Assembly (NCBI RefSeq): GCF_029937855.1 | Contig: NZ_JAPYPC010000021.1 | Span: forward strand, 1-64,000 | From: Christiangramia sp. | Lineage (GTDB): Bacteria > Bacteroidota > Bacteroidia > Flavobacteriales > Flavobacteriaceae | DNA: 64,000 bases | Direction of reading: 5' to 3' | In this document: piece by piece, positions 8,568-17,190 of the stretch | How the letters are laid out: each line of letters begins with the position of its first letter | Position numbering within the stretch: the first letter of the stretch is position 1 | Position numbers and translations under genes: made by a program | Notes under the pieces: model-generated | Told to the model about the DNA's origin: nothing | Databases searched by the model: none | The model's input: the letters and a program-made list of their open reading frames with translations, nothing else

Positions 8568-8726
8568 ATGAAAAGAACGTTTCAACCATCTAAGAGGAAA
8601 AGAAAAAATAAGCACGGCTTTAGGGAGCGTATGGCAAGTGCAAACGGAAGAAAAGTCCTTGCGCGAAGAAGAGCTAAGGGTAGAAAGAAATTATCTGTAT
8701 CTTCTGAAAACAGACACAAACATTAA
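8568..8726 (+). CDS. rpmH: 50S ribosomal protein L34
   Basis: A 52-residue, strongly basic ORF beginning [18 protein letters not shown] and containing [20 protein letters not shown], the universal L34 signature. L34 is an early-assembling protein of the large ribosomal subunit that contacts 23S rRNA. The frame was translated by hand and closes with TAA at 8724-8726. It has its own promoter (8482-8512) and terminator (8752-8782). In many bacteria rpmH neighbours rnpA and dnaA; here it stands alone upstream of carB. Confidence 0.97.
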
Positions 8727-8751
8727 TGATTTTCATTATCTAAAATAATAA

Positions 8752-8782
8752 AGGTGTTACTTTTTGAGTAACGCCTTTTTTT
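8752..8782 (+). terminator. Rho-independent terminator after rpmH
   Basis: The stem AGGTGTTAC / GTAACGCCT (one G-T/G-C wobble region) closes a TTTTTGA loop and is followed by a run of T residues. Confidence 0.85.
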
Positions 8783-8843
8783 ATATCTAAACGCTTCTTA
8801 ATTTTACTGCAAACACAACTTAAAGCGAATACAACTCATTATC

Positions 8844-11696
8844 ATGCCTAAAAACAAAGACATCAAGTGCGTTCTAATTATAGGTTCAGGTCCAATTATT
8901 ATTGGCCAGGCCTGTGAATTCGATTATTCCGGAACTCAATCCCTTCGTTCTTTAAGGGAAGACGGAATAAAGACCATTCTAATTAATTCAAATCCGGCAA
9001 CCATCATGACAGATCCCTCTATGGCAGATCATGTCTATTTGAAGCCATTAACTACAAAATCTATCATTGAGATCTTAAAGGAGCATCCGGAAGTTGATGC
9101 TGTTTTGCCTACAATGGGAGGTCAAACGGCTTTAAACCTTTGTATCGAGGCTGATGAAAAAGGTATCTGGAACGATTTTAATGTAAAACTTATAGGTGTT
9201 GATATTGATGCTATCAATATTTGTGAAGATAGGGAAGAGTTTAAGCAGTTGATGGGAAGAATTGATATTCCAGTAGCACCTGCTAAAACTGTTACTTCCT
9301 ACCTGCAGGGTAAAGAAGTAGCCCAGGAATTCGGATATCCACTTGTTATCAGGGCTTCTTACACACTTGGAGGAGGTGGAGCAGGATTTGTTCATCGTGC
9401 AGAGGATTTTGATGAAATGCTTTCCCGTGGTTTAGAAGCATCTCCAATACACGAGGTACTTATAGATAAAGCTTTATTAGGCTGGAAAGAGTATGAATTG
9501 GAATTACTACGTGATCGTAATGATAATGTGGTGATCATTTGTACTATAGAAAATATGGATCCCATGGGAATCCATACCGGAGATTCCATTACCGTTGCTC
9601 CTGCAATGACTTTAAGTGATAAGGCATTTCAGAAGATGCGGGATATGGCGATTAAGATGATGAGAAGTATTGGTGATTTCGCCGGCGGCTGTAATGTTCA
9701 GTTTGCGGTGAGTCCAGACGAAAATGAGGATGTTTACGCTATAGAGATTAATCCGCGTGTATCAAGATCTTCCGCATTAGCTTCTAAAGCAACCGGATAT
9801 CCTATTGCAAAAATTGCCACTAAATTAGCCCTCGGTTACAATCTGGATGAACTGGATAATCAAATTACGCAATCTACTTCCGCATTGTTTGAACCATCCC
9901 TGGATTATGTGATAGTGAAAATTCCCCGGTGGAATTTCGATAAATTTGAAGGGTCTGACAGAACACTTGGTCTTCAGATGAAATCTGTAGGGGAAGTGAT
10001 GGGAATTGGAAGATCTTTTCAGGAAGCCCTTCACAAAGCAACTCAGTCCTTAGAAATTAAACGTAATGGACTCGGTGCCGATGGCAAAGGTTATACAGAT
10101 TACGACCAAATTATTGATAAATTAACCCATCCCAGTTGGGATAGGGTGTTTGTGATTTATGATGCTATTCAAATGGGGATTCCTTTGAGCAGGATACACG
10201 AAATCACGAAAATTGATATGTGGTTCCTAAAACAATATGAAGAACTTCATGCACTGGATGTAGAAATATCAAAATTTGATATCAATAATCTCCCTAAAGA
10301 CCTTCTGCTGGAAGCCAAGCAAAAAGGTTTTGCAGACAGGCAGATAGCTCATATGCTGGATTGCCTGGAGAGCGATGTGTACAACAAAAGGGAGGAATTA
10401 GGAGTAAACAGGGTTTATAAGCTTGTGGATACCTGTGCTGCAGAATTTAAAGCGGAAACTCCTTATTATTATTCCACTTTTGAAGAAGGAATTCTTTCAA
10501 AGGATGGTGAATTCTATACTTCAAATGAAAGTCAGGTTTCGGACCGCAAAAAAATAATTGTCCTTGGTTCAGGACCTAACAGAATAGGACAGGGAATTGA
10601 ATTTGACTATAGCTGTGTGCACGGGGTTCTTGCGGCATCAGAATGTGGTTATGAAACCATCATGATAAACTGTAATCCTGAAACGGTTTCGACAGATTTT
10701 GATATTGCCGATAAATTATATTTTGAACCTGTCTTCTGGGAGCATATCTATGATATCATAAGACATGAAAAGCCTGAAGGAGTGATCGTTCAGCTTGGAG
10801 GTCAAACTGCTCTTAAACTGGCTGAAAAGCTTGACAGGTATGGAATTAAGATCATGGGAACGAGTTACGAAGCGCTGGATCTTGCCGAAGATCGGGGAAG
10901 TTTCTCCAGATTGCTCCAGGAAAATGATATTCCATATCCGGATTTTGGAACCGCTGAAAATGCCGATGAAGCTCTGGCACTGGCAGATGAATTAGATTTT
11001 CCTATTCTGGTGAGGCCCTCTTACGTTTTAGGTGGGCAGGGAATGAAGATCGTTATTAATAAAGATGAACTGGAAGAACATGTAGTAGATCTTCTACGTA
11101 AGATACCTAATAACAAATTATTACTTGATCACTACCTGGATGGCGCTATCGAAGCTGAGGCTGATGCTATTTGTGATGGGGAAGACATCCATATCATTGG
11201 GATAATGGAGCATATTGAGCCTTGCGGAATTCATTCCGGTGACTCCCATGCACTTTTACCTCCTTTCAACCTTGGCGATCTTGTAATGCAGCAGATAAAA
11301 GATCATACCAAAAAGATTGCCTTAGCACTTAATACCGTTGGATTGATCAATATACAGTTTGCGATCAAAGATGATAAAGTTTTCATTATTGAAGCGAATC
11401 CAAGAGCTTCCAGAACGGTGCCTTTTATCGCGAAGGCGTATAAGGAACCTTACGTAAATTATGCTACCAAAGTGATGCTTGGAGAGAAAAAGGTGAAAGA
11501 TTTTAATTTCAATCCAAGGCTGGAAGGTTATGCGATAAAACAACCGGTATTTTCTTTTAATAAATTCTATAACGTGAATAAACAGCTCGGCCCAGAAATG
11601 AAAAGTACCGGGGAGAGCATTCTTTTTATAGACAGTTTAAAGGATGATGAATTTTACGAACTCTACTCAAGAAGAAAAATGTATCTGAGTAAATAG
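8844..11696 (+). CDS. carB: Carbamoyl-phosphate synthase large subunit lacking the MGS domain
   Basis: The 950-residue protein makes carbamoyl phosphate from bicarbonate, ATP and ammonia supplied by CarA, for arginine and pyrimidine synthesis. Two homologous ATP-grasp halves are visible: IIGSGPIIIGQACEFDYSG near the N-terminus and VLGSGPNRIGQGIEFDYS at about residue 574. Each is followed by glycine-rich and EINPRVSRSS / EANPRASRT segments. Unlike E. coli CarB (1073 residues), it ends about 35 residues after the final GPEMKSTGE motif, so the C-terminal methylglyoxal-synthase-like regulatory domain is missing. It is flanked by the rpmH terminator and an intergenic palindrome; carA is not in the window. 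Confidence 0.95.
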   Translation: MPKNKDIKCVLIIGSGPIIIGQACEFDYSGTQSLRSLREDGIKTILINSNPATIMTDPSMADHVYLKPLTTKSIIEILKEHPEVDAVLPTMGGQTALNLCIEADEKGIWNDFNVKLIGVDIDAINICEDREEFKQLMGRIDIPVAPAKTVTSYLQGKEVAQEFGYPLVIRASYTLGGGGAGFVHRAEDFDEMLSRGLEASPIHEVLIDKALLGWKEYELELLRDRNDNVVIICTIENMDPMGIHTGDSITVAPAMTLSDKAFQKMRDMAIKMMRSIGDFAGGCNVQFAVSPDENEDVYAIEINPRVSRSSALASKATGYPIAKIATKLALGYNLDELDNQITQSTSALFEPSLDYVIVKIPRWNFDKFEGSDRTLGLQMKSVGEVMGIGRSFQEALHKATQSLEIKRNGLGADGKGYTDYDQIIDKLTHPSWDRVFVIYDAIQMGIPLSRIHEITKIDMWFLKQYEELHALDVEISKFDINNLPKDLLLEAKQKGFADRQIAHMLDCLESDVYNKREELGVNRVYKLVDTCAAEFKAETPYYYSTFEEGILSKDGEFYTSNESQVSDRKKIIVLGSGPNRIGQGIEFDYSCVHGVLAASECGYETIMINCNPETVSTDFDIADKLYFEPVFWEHIYDIIRHEKPEGVIVQLGGQTALKLAEKLDRYGIKIMGTSYEALDLAEDRGSFSRLLQENDIPYPDFGTAENADEALALADELDFPILVRPSYVLGGQGMKIVINKDELEEHVVDLLRKIPNNKLLLDHYLDGAIEAEADAICDGEDIHIIGIMEHIEPCGIHSGDSHALLPPFNLGDLVMQQIKDHTKKIALALNTVGLINIQFAIKDDKVFIIEANPRASRTVPFIAKAYKEPYVNYATKVMLGEKKVKDFNFNPRLEGYAIKQPVFSFNKFYNVNKQLGPEMKSTGESILFIDSLKDDEFYELYSRRKMYLSK

Positions 11697-11715
11697 GGGT
11701 CATTGAATATAACTC

Positions 11716-11783
11716 AAAGTCATTTCGGCTGAAAGGAGAAATCTATAAATGATGATTTATCTCTTTTCAATTGGAATGACTTT
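11716..11783 (+). repeat. Imperfect palindromic intergenic element
   Basis: The 68-bp segment begins AAAGTCATTTCGGC and ends GGAATGACTTT. Its two halves pair through AAAGTCATT/AATGACTTT, a central part (TATAAAT/ATTTATC) and shorter matches. It resembles the dispersed GTCATTTCG-type REP-like hairpins of Flavobacteriia, and it also lies where a carB terminator would be. Confidence 0.6.
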
Positions 11784-11796
11784 TATTATTTAGAAA

Positions 11797-12195
11797 ATGA
11801 AAGAACTTGTATTAATTATAGGAGGTTTATATGGCACTCTGGCTATCATCCTTGGGGCTTTTGGTGCGCATGCTTTAAAAAATAAGTTTTCTGAAGATCA
11901 GTTAAAGAGTTTTGAAACAGGTGTGAAGTATCAAATGTACCATGCCCTCATTTTGATCATTTGCGGAGTTACTTTTCCTTTTCTTACTACAATGGAGATC
12001 GTGATGGGCTGGTGTTTTATAATAGGGGTTTTTCTTTTCTCATTCAGTATTTACGGACTCACCTGGAGTTCTTCTCAGGGAAAAAAACTGAAGTTTTTAG
12101 GGCCCGTTACTCCGCTTGGCGGTTTATTACTGATTGCTGGCTGGATATTGTTCACAATAAACCTGGCAGAGATTGCGATCTATCTTAATTCTTAA
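11797..12195 (+). CDS. DUF423 family membrane protein (YgdD-like)
   Basis: A 132-residue integral membrane protein with four hydrophobic helices (about residues 4-25, 46-66, 71-92, 101-127). The motif GAFGAHALKNKFSEDQLKSFETGVKYQMYHAL is characteristic of the DUF423/YgdD family, found across bacteria and of uncertain function. The short spacing to the palindrome at 11716-11783 leaves little room for a separate promoter, so it could be read through from carB. It is convergent with the lipoprotein gene at 12192, overlapping by 4 bases at the stops. Confidence 0.9.
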   Translation: MKELVLIIGGLYGTLAIILGAFGAHALKNKFSEDQLKSFETGVKYQMYHALILIICGVTFPFLTTMEIVMGWCFIIGVFLFSFSIYGLTWSSSQGKKLKFLGPVTPLGGLLLIAGWILFTINLAEIAIYLNS

Positions 12196-12653
12196 TCGCA
12201 GTTGATTGGTTTCAATAAAATATTCTCATTCAGAATAAGGGTGCTGTGTTTTTGAAAAATAACCTTATTCAGAGTGTCTTTTACGGGGCCGTAGCCTTCC
12301 ACGAGACCAGAATCTGTTTTAAAGAAAAATATTTCCCTCGTTGAACGGCTTCCTTCAGAATCAAATTCGTAATCGGCGAACAAACTATCTCCTTTCCATC
12401 TACCCTTAAAATCACCTTGATTGCGGTCTTTTCCGGAGAGTTTGTAGGTTAAATTCCCTTCTACCAGAGAATCTTCAAGATTGGTAACCTTTAAATATAT
12501 CGTGTCTTTGTCTTTCGAATAACCATAACATCTTATATTTTTTGAAACTTCTATGGATTGAACAGCTTCTTTAGAAATCTCTTTTTGTTTCTTGCTGTCA
12601 TTACACGAAATGATAAATAATATTATAAAAACAAAATAAACGGGTTTGTTCAT
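12192..12653 (-). CDS. Hypothetical lipoprotein
   Basis: A 153-residue protein with a lipoprotein signal peptide whose lipobox reads FIISC, giving a mature N-terminal Cys at about residue 17, followed by NDSKKQKE. The lysines after Cys do not match the acidic Bacteroidota surface-export signal, so I infer a periplasm-facing lipoprotein. The mature part is beta-rich with alternating hydrophobic residues (about 45-140) and contains no motif I know. It is the last gene of a minus-strand run headed by rmuC, 32 bases after the SBF-family transporter gene. Confidence 0.75.
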   Translation of the reverse strand: MNKPVYFVFIILFIISCNDSKKQKEISKEAVQSIEVSKNIRCYGYSKDKDTIYLKVTNLEDSLVEGNLTYKLSGKDRNQGDFKGRWKGDSLFADYEFDSEGSRSTREIFFFKTDSGLVEGYGPVKDTLNKVIFQKHSTLILNENILLKPINCD

Positions 12654-12685
12654 TATCTTTTTTTATTCTAAAAATAGCTAAAATG

Positions 12686-13639
12686 TTATTTGCTGATTCC
12701 TCTTTTTCTATATTTTTCAGCAAACCAGGCTACGAGGATCAGTTGGGTGGAGTGATAAAGCATAATTGGTAAGAGTAATAAACCTGAATTAGCCGAACTT
12801 CCAAAGATTACCCGCATCATAACTGAACCATGTACGAGGGATTTTTTCGTTCCGCAGAACTGGGTGGCTATTTTGTCTTCCGTATTAAAGCCCAACATTT
12901 TTGAAAAATAACCAAGTCCGAAAAAGACCATAAAAAATAGGATGATTATAAGACCGGCCATTTTTAGTAAATCCTCTAATGCTATAGCTTTGATAAGCTC
13001 TGAAGTAAAAGATTTGCTGAAGCTTGAATAAATGATCAGGATAATAGTGGTTTTATCCAGCAGGCTTAACTGTTTTGAATATTTCCTGGCGATAGGTCCC
13101 AAATATCTTTGCAGAAGTAATCCCAGTGCTAATGGAAGGATGATTTGTAAGCAAAGTTTTTGCAATACAATTAAGAAATCAAAATCGGTAGTTTTTTCGA
13201 GGATAAAACCAATCCAAAGCGGAGTCGCAATAATTCCTATTAATCCTGAAAGGCTGGCATTAAATATGGCGGTGGGTAAATTTCCTTTTGCCAGTGCCAC
13301 CATTACTACTGAAGAAGAAACGGTGGAAGGGAGTGTTCCAAGGAAGAATAAGGCGATCCAAAGATTAGATTCCAGTCCTTCTTCAAATAATGGCAGACAT
13401 AGTAGGCATAGCAGGGGAAATAAAATAAAGGTCGTTAATTGTATTACGATGTGCACCTTATAATTCAATAATCCTGCCCTGAATTCTGATGGCTTTAATT
13501 TTAATCCGTAAAAAAAGAAAATTAAGCCTATTCCTATGTCTGTGAATGTTTTGAAGGGAAGTAAACTGATTCCCTGCGGAAACAAATAGGCAATACCTAT
13601 AGCAATGAAAATGGCAAATATAAAGCCGAAGGACCTCAA
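12686..13639 (-). CDS. Bile acid:sodium symporter family (SLC10A7-like) transporter
   Basis: A 317-residue integral membrane protein with about nine to ten hydrophobic helices. The segments DIGIGLIFFFYGLKLKP, FLGTLPSTVSSSVVMVALA and QFCGTKKSLVHGSVMM match the SBF-like group related to human SLC10A7 and bacterial YfeH-type proteins. Members are presumed Na+-coupled organic anion transporters; the substrate is unknown. The start overlaps the stop of the thioesterase gene by 4 bases, so translation is coupled. Confidence 0.88.
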   Translation of the reverse strand: MRSFGFIFAIFIAIGIAYLFPQGISLLPFKTFTDIGIGLIFFFYGLKLKPSEFRAGLLNYKVHIVIQLTTFILFPLLCLLCLPLFEEGLESNLWIALFFLGTLPSTVSSSVVMVALAKGNLPTAIFNASLSGLIGIIATPLWIGFILEKTTDFDFLIVLQKLCLQIILPLALGLLLQRYLGPIARKYSKQLSLLDKTTIILIIYSSFSKSFTSELIKAIALEDLLKMAGLIIILFFMVFFGLGYFSKMLGFNTEDKIATQFCGTKKSLVHGSVMMRVIFGSSANSGLLLLPIMLYHSTQLILVAWFAEKYRKRGISK

Positions 13640-14187
13640 GAATTAAGCTGAATTTTAGCTTTATGATCCTCGAGAATATGAAGATATTTCTCTGAAGAAA
13701 AATCTGTTTCATGAAACTCCTGCACTCTGTTTGTCTTCATGCTTTTTCTTTTGATACTTTTGGCAAAGCGCCTAATATGATCGTTATTTTTCAAAATAAG
13801 TCCTGGTACCGCCAGGGAATTTCCTTTGTCATCTTTTGCAACCATCGTGAAATAGGAAGAATTACAGTGTTTTTTAGCACCGGTCTGGATATTCTCGGCT
13901 TCCACTCGAATGCCTATTACCATAGAGCTTCTGCCTACATAATTTACGGAAGCCTTCATAGTGACTAATTCCCCAATTTCAATGGGCCTTAGAAAATCAA
14001 CGGTATCCACACTTGCCGTAACACAATAGGCTCCGGAATGTTTAGATGCGCAGGCAAAAGCGATTTGGTCTAAAAGTGATAATATATAACCGCCATGAAT
14101 TTTCCCATTGAAGTTGGAATGGGAGGGAAGCATTAATTCTGAAATTACTACCTGACTTTCTTTAATATCTTTGAATTGCTTTTGCAT
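13636..14187 (-). CDS. Acyl-CoA thioesterase, hotdog fold (YciA-like)
   Basis: The 183-residue hotdog protein has the motif SHSNFNGKIHGGYILSLLDQIAFACASKHSG, in which NFNGKIHGG..D is the active-site signature of the YciA/BFIT acyl-CoA thioesterase group. It hydrolyses acyl-CoA to free fatty acid and CoA in the cytoplasm. The last 40 residues are a basic extension (RRFAKSIKRKSMKTNR). The gene sits 2 bases after a small membrane protein gene and overlaps the next transporter gene. Confidence 0.92.
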   Translation of the reverse strand: MQKQFKDIKESQVVISELMLPSHSNFNGKIHGGYILSLLDQIAFACASKHSGAYCVTASVDTVDFLRPIEIGELVTMKASVNYVGRSSMVIGIRVEAENIQTGAKKHCNSSYFTMVAKDDKGNSLAVPGLILKNNDHIRRFAKSIKRKSMKTNRVQEFHETDFSSEKYLHILEDHKAKIQLNS

Positions 14188-14189
14188 AT

Positions 14190-14555
14190 TTATCTTCTAA
14201 AATGTGGACTTTCTGATTTTTCCACGTCGGTTATAAAATAATTGGTGTCACCCCAGAAGAAAAATGTTGAAAATCGTTCAATATAAGTGAGCTTCACATA
14301 CTCCCCCTCATATTGCTGCAAATCCTTAATAACCTCATCATTATCGTCGAGTACAGAAAACTGAAAAATCTGGGCACCACTAATACCCTGACTAATCTCA
14401 CCTTCCCAGGTTTTTGAAACAACCCCTTTCCGGCTGAATTTGATCAATTCTCCACTACGCGTTCCTTCACTATATGGCACAAAATAGATGAAGGCATAAT
14501 ATAAAAGCCATAGTATAAATATTCCGCCAAGTATATAAATTAAGGTTTTTTTCAT
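14190..14555 (-). CDS. Small single-helix membrane protein
   Basis: A 121-residue protein with one N-terminal membrane helix (about residues 5-25) and an extracytoplasmic domain containing YSEGTRSGELIKFSRKGVVSKTWEGE. This family is common in Flavobacteriia, where, as I recall, it is often misnamed 6-phosphogluconate dehydrogenase; the sequence has no dinucleotide-binding fold and cannot be that enzyme. The soluble part looks like a small beta-barrel. It is one base downstream of the serine hydrolase gene and 2 bases upstream of the thioesterase gene, so it is translated as part of the same operon. Function unknown. Confidence 0.8.
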   Translation of the reverse strand: MKKTLIYILGGIFILWLLYYAFIYFVPYSEGTRSGELIKFSRKGVVSKTWEGEISQGISGAQIFQFSVLDDNDEVIKDLQQYEGEYVKLTYIERFSTFFFWGDTNYFITDVEKSESPHFRR

Positions 14556-14556
14556 T

Positions 14557-15696
14557 CTATATATTCTTATAGATAAGATTCAGAAATTCTTCCAGTTTGG
14601 AAGGCTCCAGCCAGCGAGTTACTATGACCAGATTATTTGTTTGATCTACTACGATAAAATTTCCTCCAAAACCAGCTGCATAAAAAATATCGGTTTCCAT
14701 ATTTTCCATATGCCGGTCCCCTTCGGAATTCAGCCACCACATGTAACCATAATTAGGATTTGTAGTAGAAGGCTGCATGGTCTCCTGGATCAATTCCTGG
14801 GAAATTAGTTCTTTATCTTCCCACTTGCCGTTATTCATAAAAAGAAGTCCGAATCTGGCCATATCTTCGGTATTTATAAACATTCCACCACCGGAATGCC
14901 CTCCGCCACTCACAGATTGCATTTTAAAACCATCTATGGTAGTCCAAGAGTTTTCGTAGCCAAACCATCTCCAGGTGGTAGACGCGTTAATAGGATCCAT
15001 TATATTTCCTTTCAGAACATGGGGTAGGGGTTTTCTGAAAACATTCAATAAAGAATAGGCCAGAACATTTACGCGAACGTCGTTATATTTATAATGTGTG
15101 CCCGGTTCATGTAATTCACGGGAGCGCCATTCGTCAATACTTTGATCACGTGGCGGACGGTCTGCCCAATCAAATCCGCCCCAAAGCTGCCCACTCCAGT
15201 CAGAATTTTGCTGAAGCAGATGTTCCCAGGTGATTTTACTGTTATGATCCCCTTCGAAAGTATCGTCCCATACGTAATTAATCACGGGTTCATTAAAATC
15301 GGAGATCAGTTTTTGATCTTTCGCCAGGAGTGCCACAGTAGAAAGAAAACTTTTAGTAACACTAAAGGTCATATCCACCCTTTTTGTATCACCCCATTTG
15401 GCAACGATATATCCATTTTTCAGGATAATACCGGCGGGACCACCCCTTCTTTTGGTGGGTCCCAAAATTTCATGGTAAGGCTCATGCTGAAAACCTTTTA
15501 AAATTACCTGTCTTAAATCTTTAGATTCTGAATATTCATTTGTTTTAGCAAATTCAATAACTTCAGAAAGATCCAATTTATATGTTGATGCCGACTTTTC
15601 CTGCCATTCTCCCGACTTTGGGAAATAAATATCCTGAGCATTTACATTGCCAAGGAAAAATGTAAGGCCTAAAATTAATAGTATGTTTTTTTTCAT
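14557..15696 (-). CDS. Serine hydrolase, beta-lactamase/PBP class C fold
   Basis: A 379-residue exported protein. A signal peptide ends near residue 20 (GNVNA-QD). The class C beta-lactamase-like fold is shown by the SxxK motif in TFSVTKSFLS (about residues 111-120), the YxN motif in HYKYNDVRVN and a late GGG/GFGG segment. Such proteins act as esterases, D-aminopeptidases or peptidoglycan carboxypeptidases in the periplasm; true beta-lactamase activity is unlikely to be predicted from this. It overlaps rmuC by 4 bases. Confidence 0.88.
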   Translation of the reverse strand: MKKNILLILGLTFFLGNVNAQDIYFPKSGEWQEKSASTYKLDLSEVIEFAKTNEYSESKDLRQVILKGFQHEPYHEILGPTKRRGGPAGIILKNGYIVAKWGDTKRVDMTFSVTKSFLSTVALLAKDQKLISDFNEPVINYVWDDTFEGDHNSKITWEHLLQQNSDWSGQLWGGFDWADRPPRDQSIDEWRSRELHEPGTHYKYNDVRVNVLAYSLLNVFRKPLPHVLKGNIMDPINASTTWRWFGYENSWTTIDGFKMQSVSGGGHSGGGMFINTEDMARFGLLFMNNGKWEDKELISQELIQETMQPSTTNPNYGYMWWLNSEGDRHMENMETDIFYAAGFGGNFIVVDQTNNLVIVTRWLEPSKLEEFLNLIYKNI

Positions 15697-17114
15697 CTTA
15701 AGTTTAAAGTTTCGTTTTCAGGTTCTTCTTCATCCTCGATTTGAGCACGGTTTATTAATTTTTGATCTAGTTGTTTGCTGGCTTTCGCTCCCAGTTTTTT
15801 TAGTTTTTCAACCCTTCTTACCAGGTTACCTTTTCCGGTAAGTTTTTTCATCGCCCCTTCATACGAATTCTGAACAGTTCCTATTTGCCTTCCTATCTTC
15901 AGCAATTCATCGGTTAGATTGGTGAAAGAATTATATAAGGCGCCTGCCTGAGTGGCAATTTCTATAGCGTTTTGCTTTTGCTTCTCATTCTGCCACATAC
16001 TATCTATGGTTTTTAGGACTGCTAAAAGCGTAGTAGGGGTTACAATGATGATATTTTTTTCAAAGGCGTCACTATAAAGATTGGGATATTCGTTAGATGC
16101 AATCGCAAATGCGGCTTCAATTGGGATGAATAAAAGTACAAAATCGGGGCTTTCCATCTGATAGAGGGAATGATAATTTTTATTGCTAAGCTCATTCACA
16201 CGATTTCTTACTGAAATCAAATGATTCTTAAGGTGCGCTTTCTTTTCGTTTTCCTCTGGTTCATTAATATAGCGTTCATAAGCATTTAACGAGACTTTTG
16301 AATCTACCACCATTTTCTTATCTCCCGGAAGGTGGATGATTACATCGGGCATTACCCTTTTTCCTTCTTCGGTATTAAAACTTTGCTGAACAAAATATTC
16401 GCTGTCCTTCTGCAATCCGCTTCTTTCCAATACTCTTTCTAACACCATTTCTCCCCAATTTCCCTGCATTTTGGTATCGCCTTTCAAAGCCTTGGTAAGG
16501 TTGGTCGCTTCTTTACTTATTCTGGTGTTTTGCTCATTAAGTATCTTTAGTTTTTCCCCGAGTTCAGCATGTCTTTTCACCGATTCGGTATTGCTTAAAC
16601 TAACCTTTTCTTCAAACTCTTTGATCTTTTTGTTTAGAGGGTCAAGGATATTTTCAATATTCTGTTTATTGAGACTGGTGAATTTTTCTGATTTTTGATC
16701 TAATATCTTATTGGCGAGATTTTCGAATTCTTTTGTGAATTTCTCCTGAAGTTTTTCAACTTCCGCTTTCTGTTCTTCATTTCTTTCCTGTAGATTATTG
16801 AATTCAGAAATCTTTCGGGTTAACTGAATACTGATACTTTCTTTCTCCTGCCTGATAGCTTCCCGCTCTTTTTCAATCTTTTCAAGATCGGCATTAGCTT
16901 CCTTTTTTAATTCCTGCAATTCATTTTTTTGTTTTTCTAAATTACTGCTTAATTGATTTTTAAGTTCTTCTATTTGAAGTGTAAGTTGATTATTTTTTTC
17001 TTCCAGAATTCCGGTTTCAGATTTAGATTTTAGACCCGAGATAAGCTTCCCAATATAAACACCGATTCCTAAAGCAACTAAAAAAATAAGAGAGATAAGA
17101 AGGTATTCATTCAT
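15693..17114 (-). CDS. rmuC: DNA recombination protein RmuC
   Basis: A 473-residue protein with one N-terminal membrane helix (residues about 3-22), a long coiled coil (about 30-150, Glu/Lys/Gln heptads) and a C-terminal RmuC nuclease-like domain (about 190-400). Typical segments are MQGNWGEMVLERVLERSGL, LPGDKKMVVDSKVSL and DFVLLFIPIEAAFA. RmuC limits inversions at short repeats, probably as a restriction-endonuclease-like nuclease. It is the first gene of a six-gene minus-strand run. Confidence 0.95.
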   Translation of the reverse strand: MNEYLLISLIFLVALGIGVYIGKLISGLKSKSETGILEEKNNQLTLQIEELKNQLSSNLEKQKNELQELKKEANADLEKIEKEREAIRQEKESISIQLTRKISEFNNLQERNEEQKAEVEKLQEKFTKEFENLANKILDQKSEKFTSLNKQNIENILDPLNKKIKEFEEKVSLSNTESVKRHAELGEKLKILNEQNTRISKEATNLTKALKGDTKMQGNWGEMVLERVLERSGLQKDSEYFVQQSFNTEEGKRVMPDVIIHLPGDKKMVVDSKVSLNAYERYINEPEENEKKAHLKNHLISVRNRVNELSNKNYHSLYQMESPDFVLLFIPIEAAFAIASNEYPNLYSDAFEKNIIIVTPTTLLAVLKTIDSMWQNEKQKQNAIEIATQAGALYNSFTNLTDELLKIGRQIGTVQNSYEGAMKKLTGKGNLVRRVEKLKKLGAKASKQLDQKLINRAQIEDEEEPENETLNLR

Positions 17115-17190
17115 GAAATTGGCGATTTTCTCAAAGATACTTATTTAAGAATTTTAGAGAAGTGAGTAGTGCAAAAATTGAAGGTCTTTT

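Noticed and set aside
13032-13463. Plus-strand 143-codon ORF opposite the SBF transporter gene
   Set aside because: The opposite strand encodes a full SBF-like transporter with motifs and a 4-base overlap to its neighbour; the plus frame has no family features.
14190-14555. 6-phosphogluconate dehydrogenase, a name used for similar small proteins
   Set aside because: 121 residues, a membrane helix and no Rossmann motif; cannot be that enzyme.
15142-15501. 119-codon plus-strand ORF opposite the serine hydrolase
   Set aside because: Antisense to the SxxK region of the hydrolase; no start signal.
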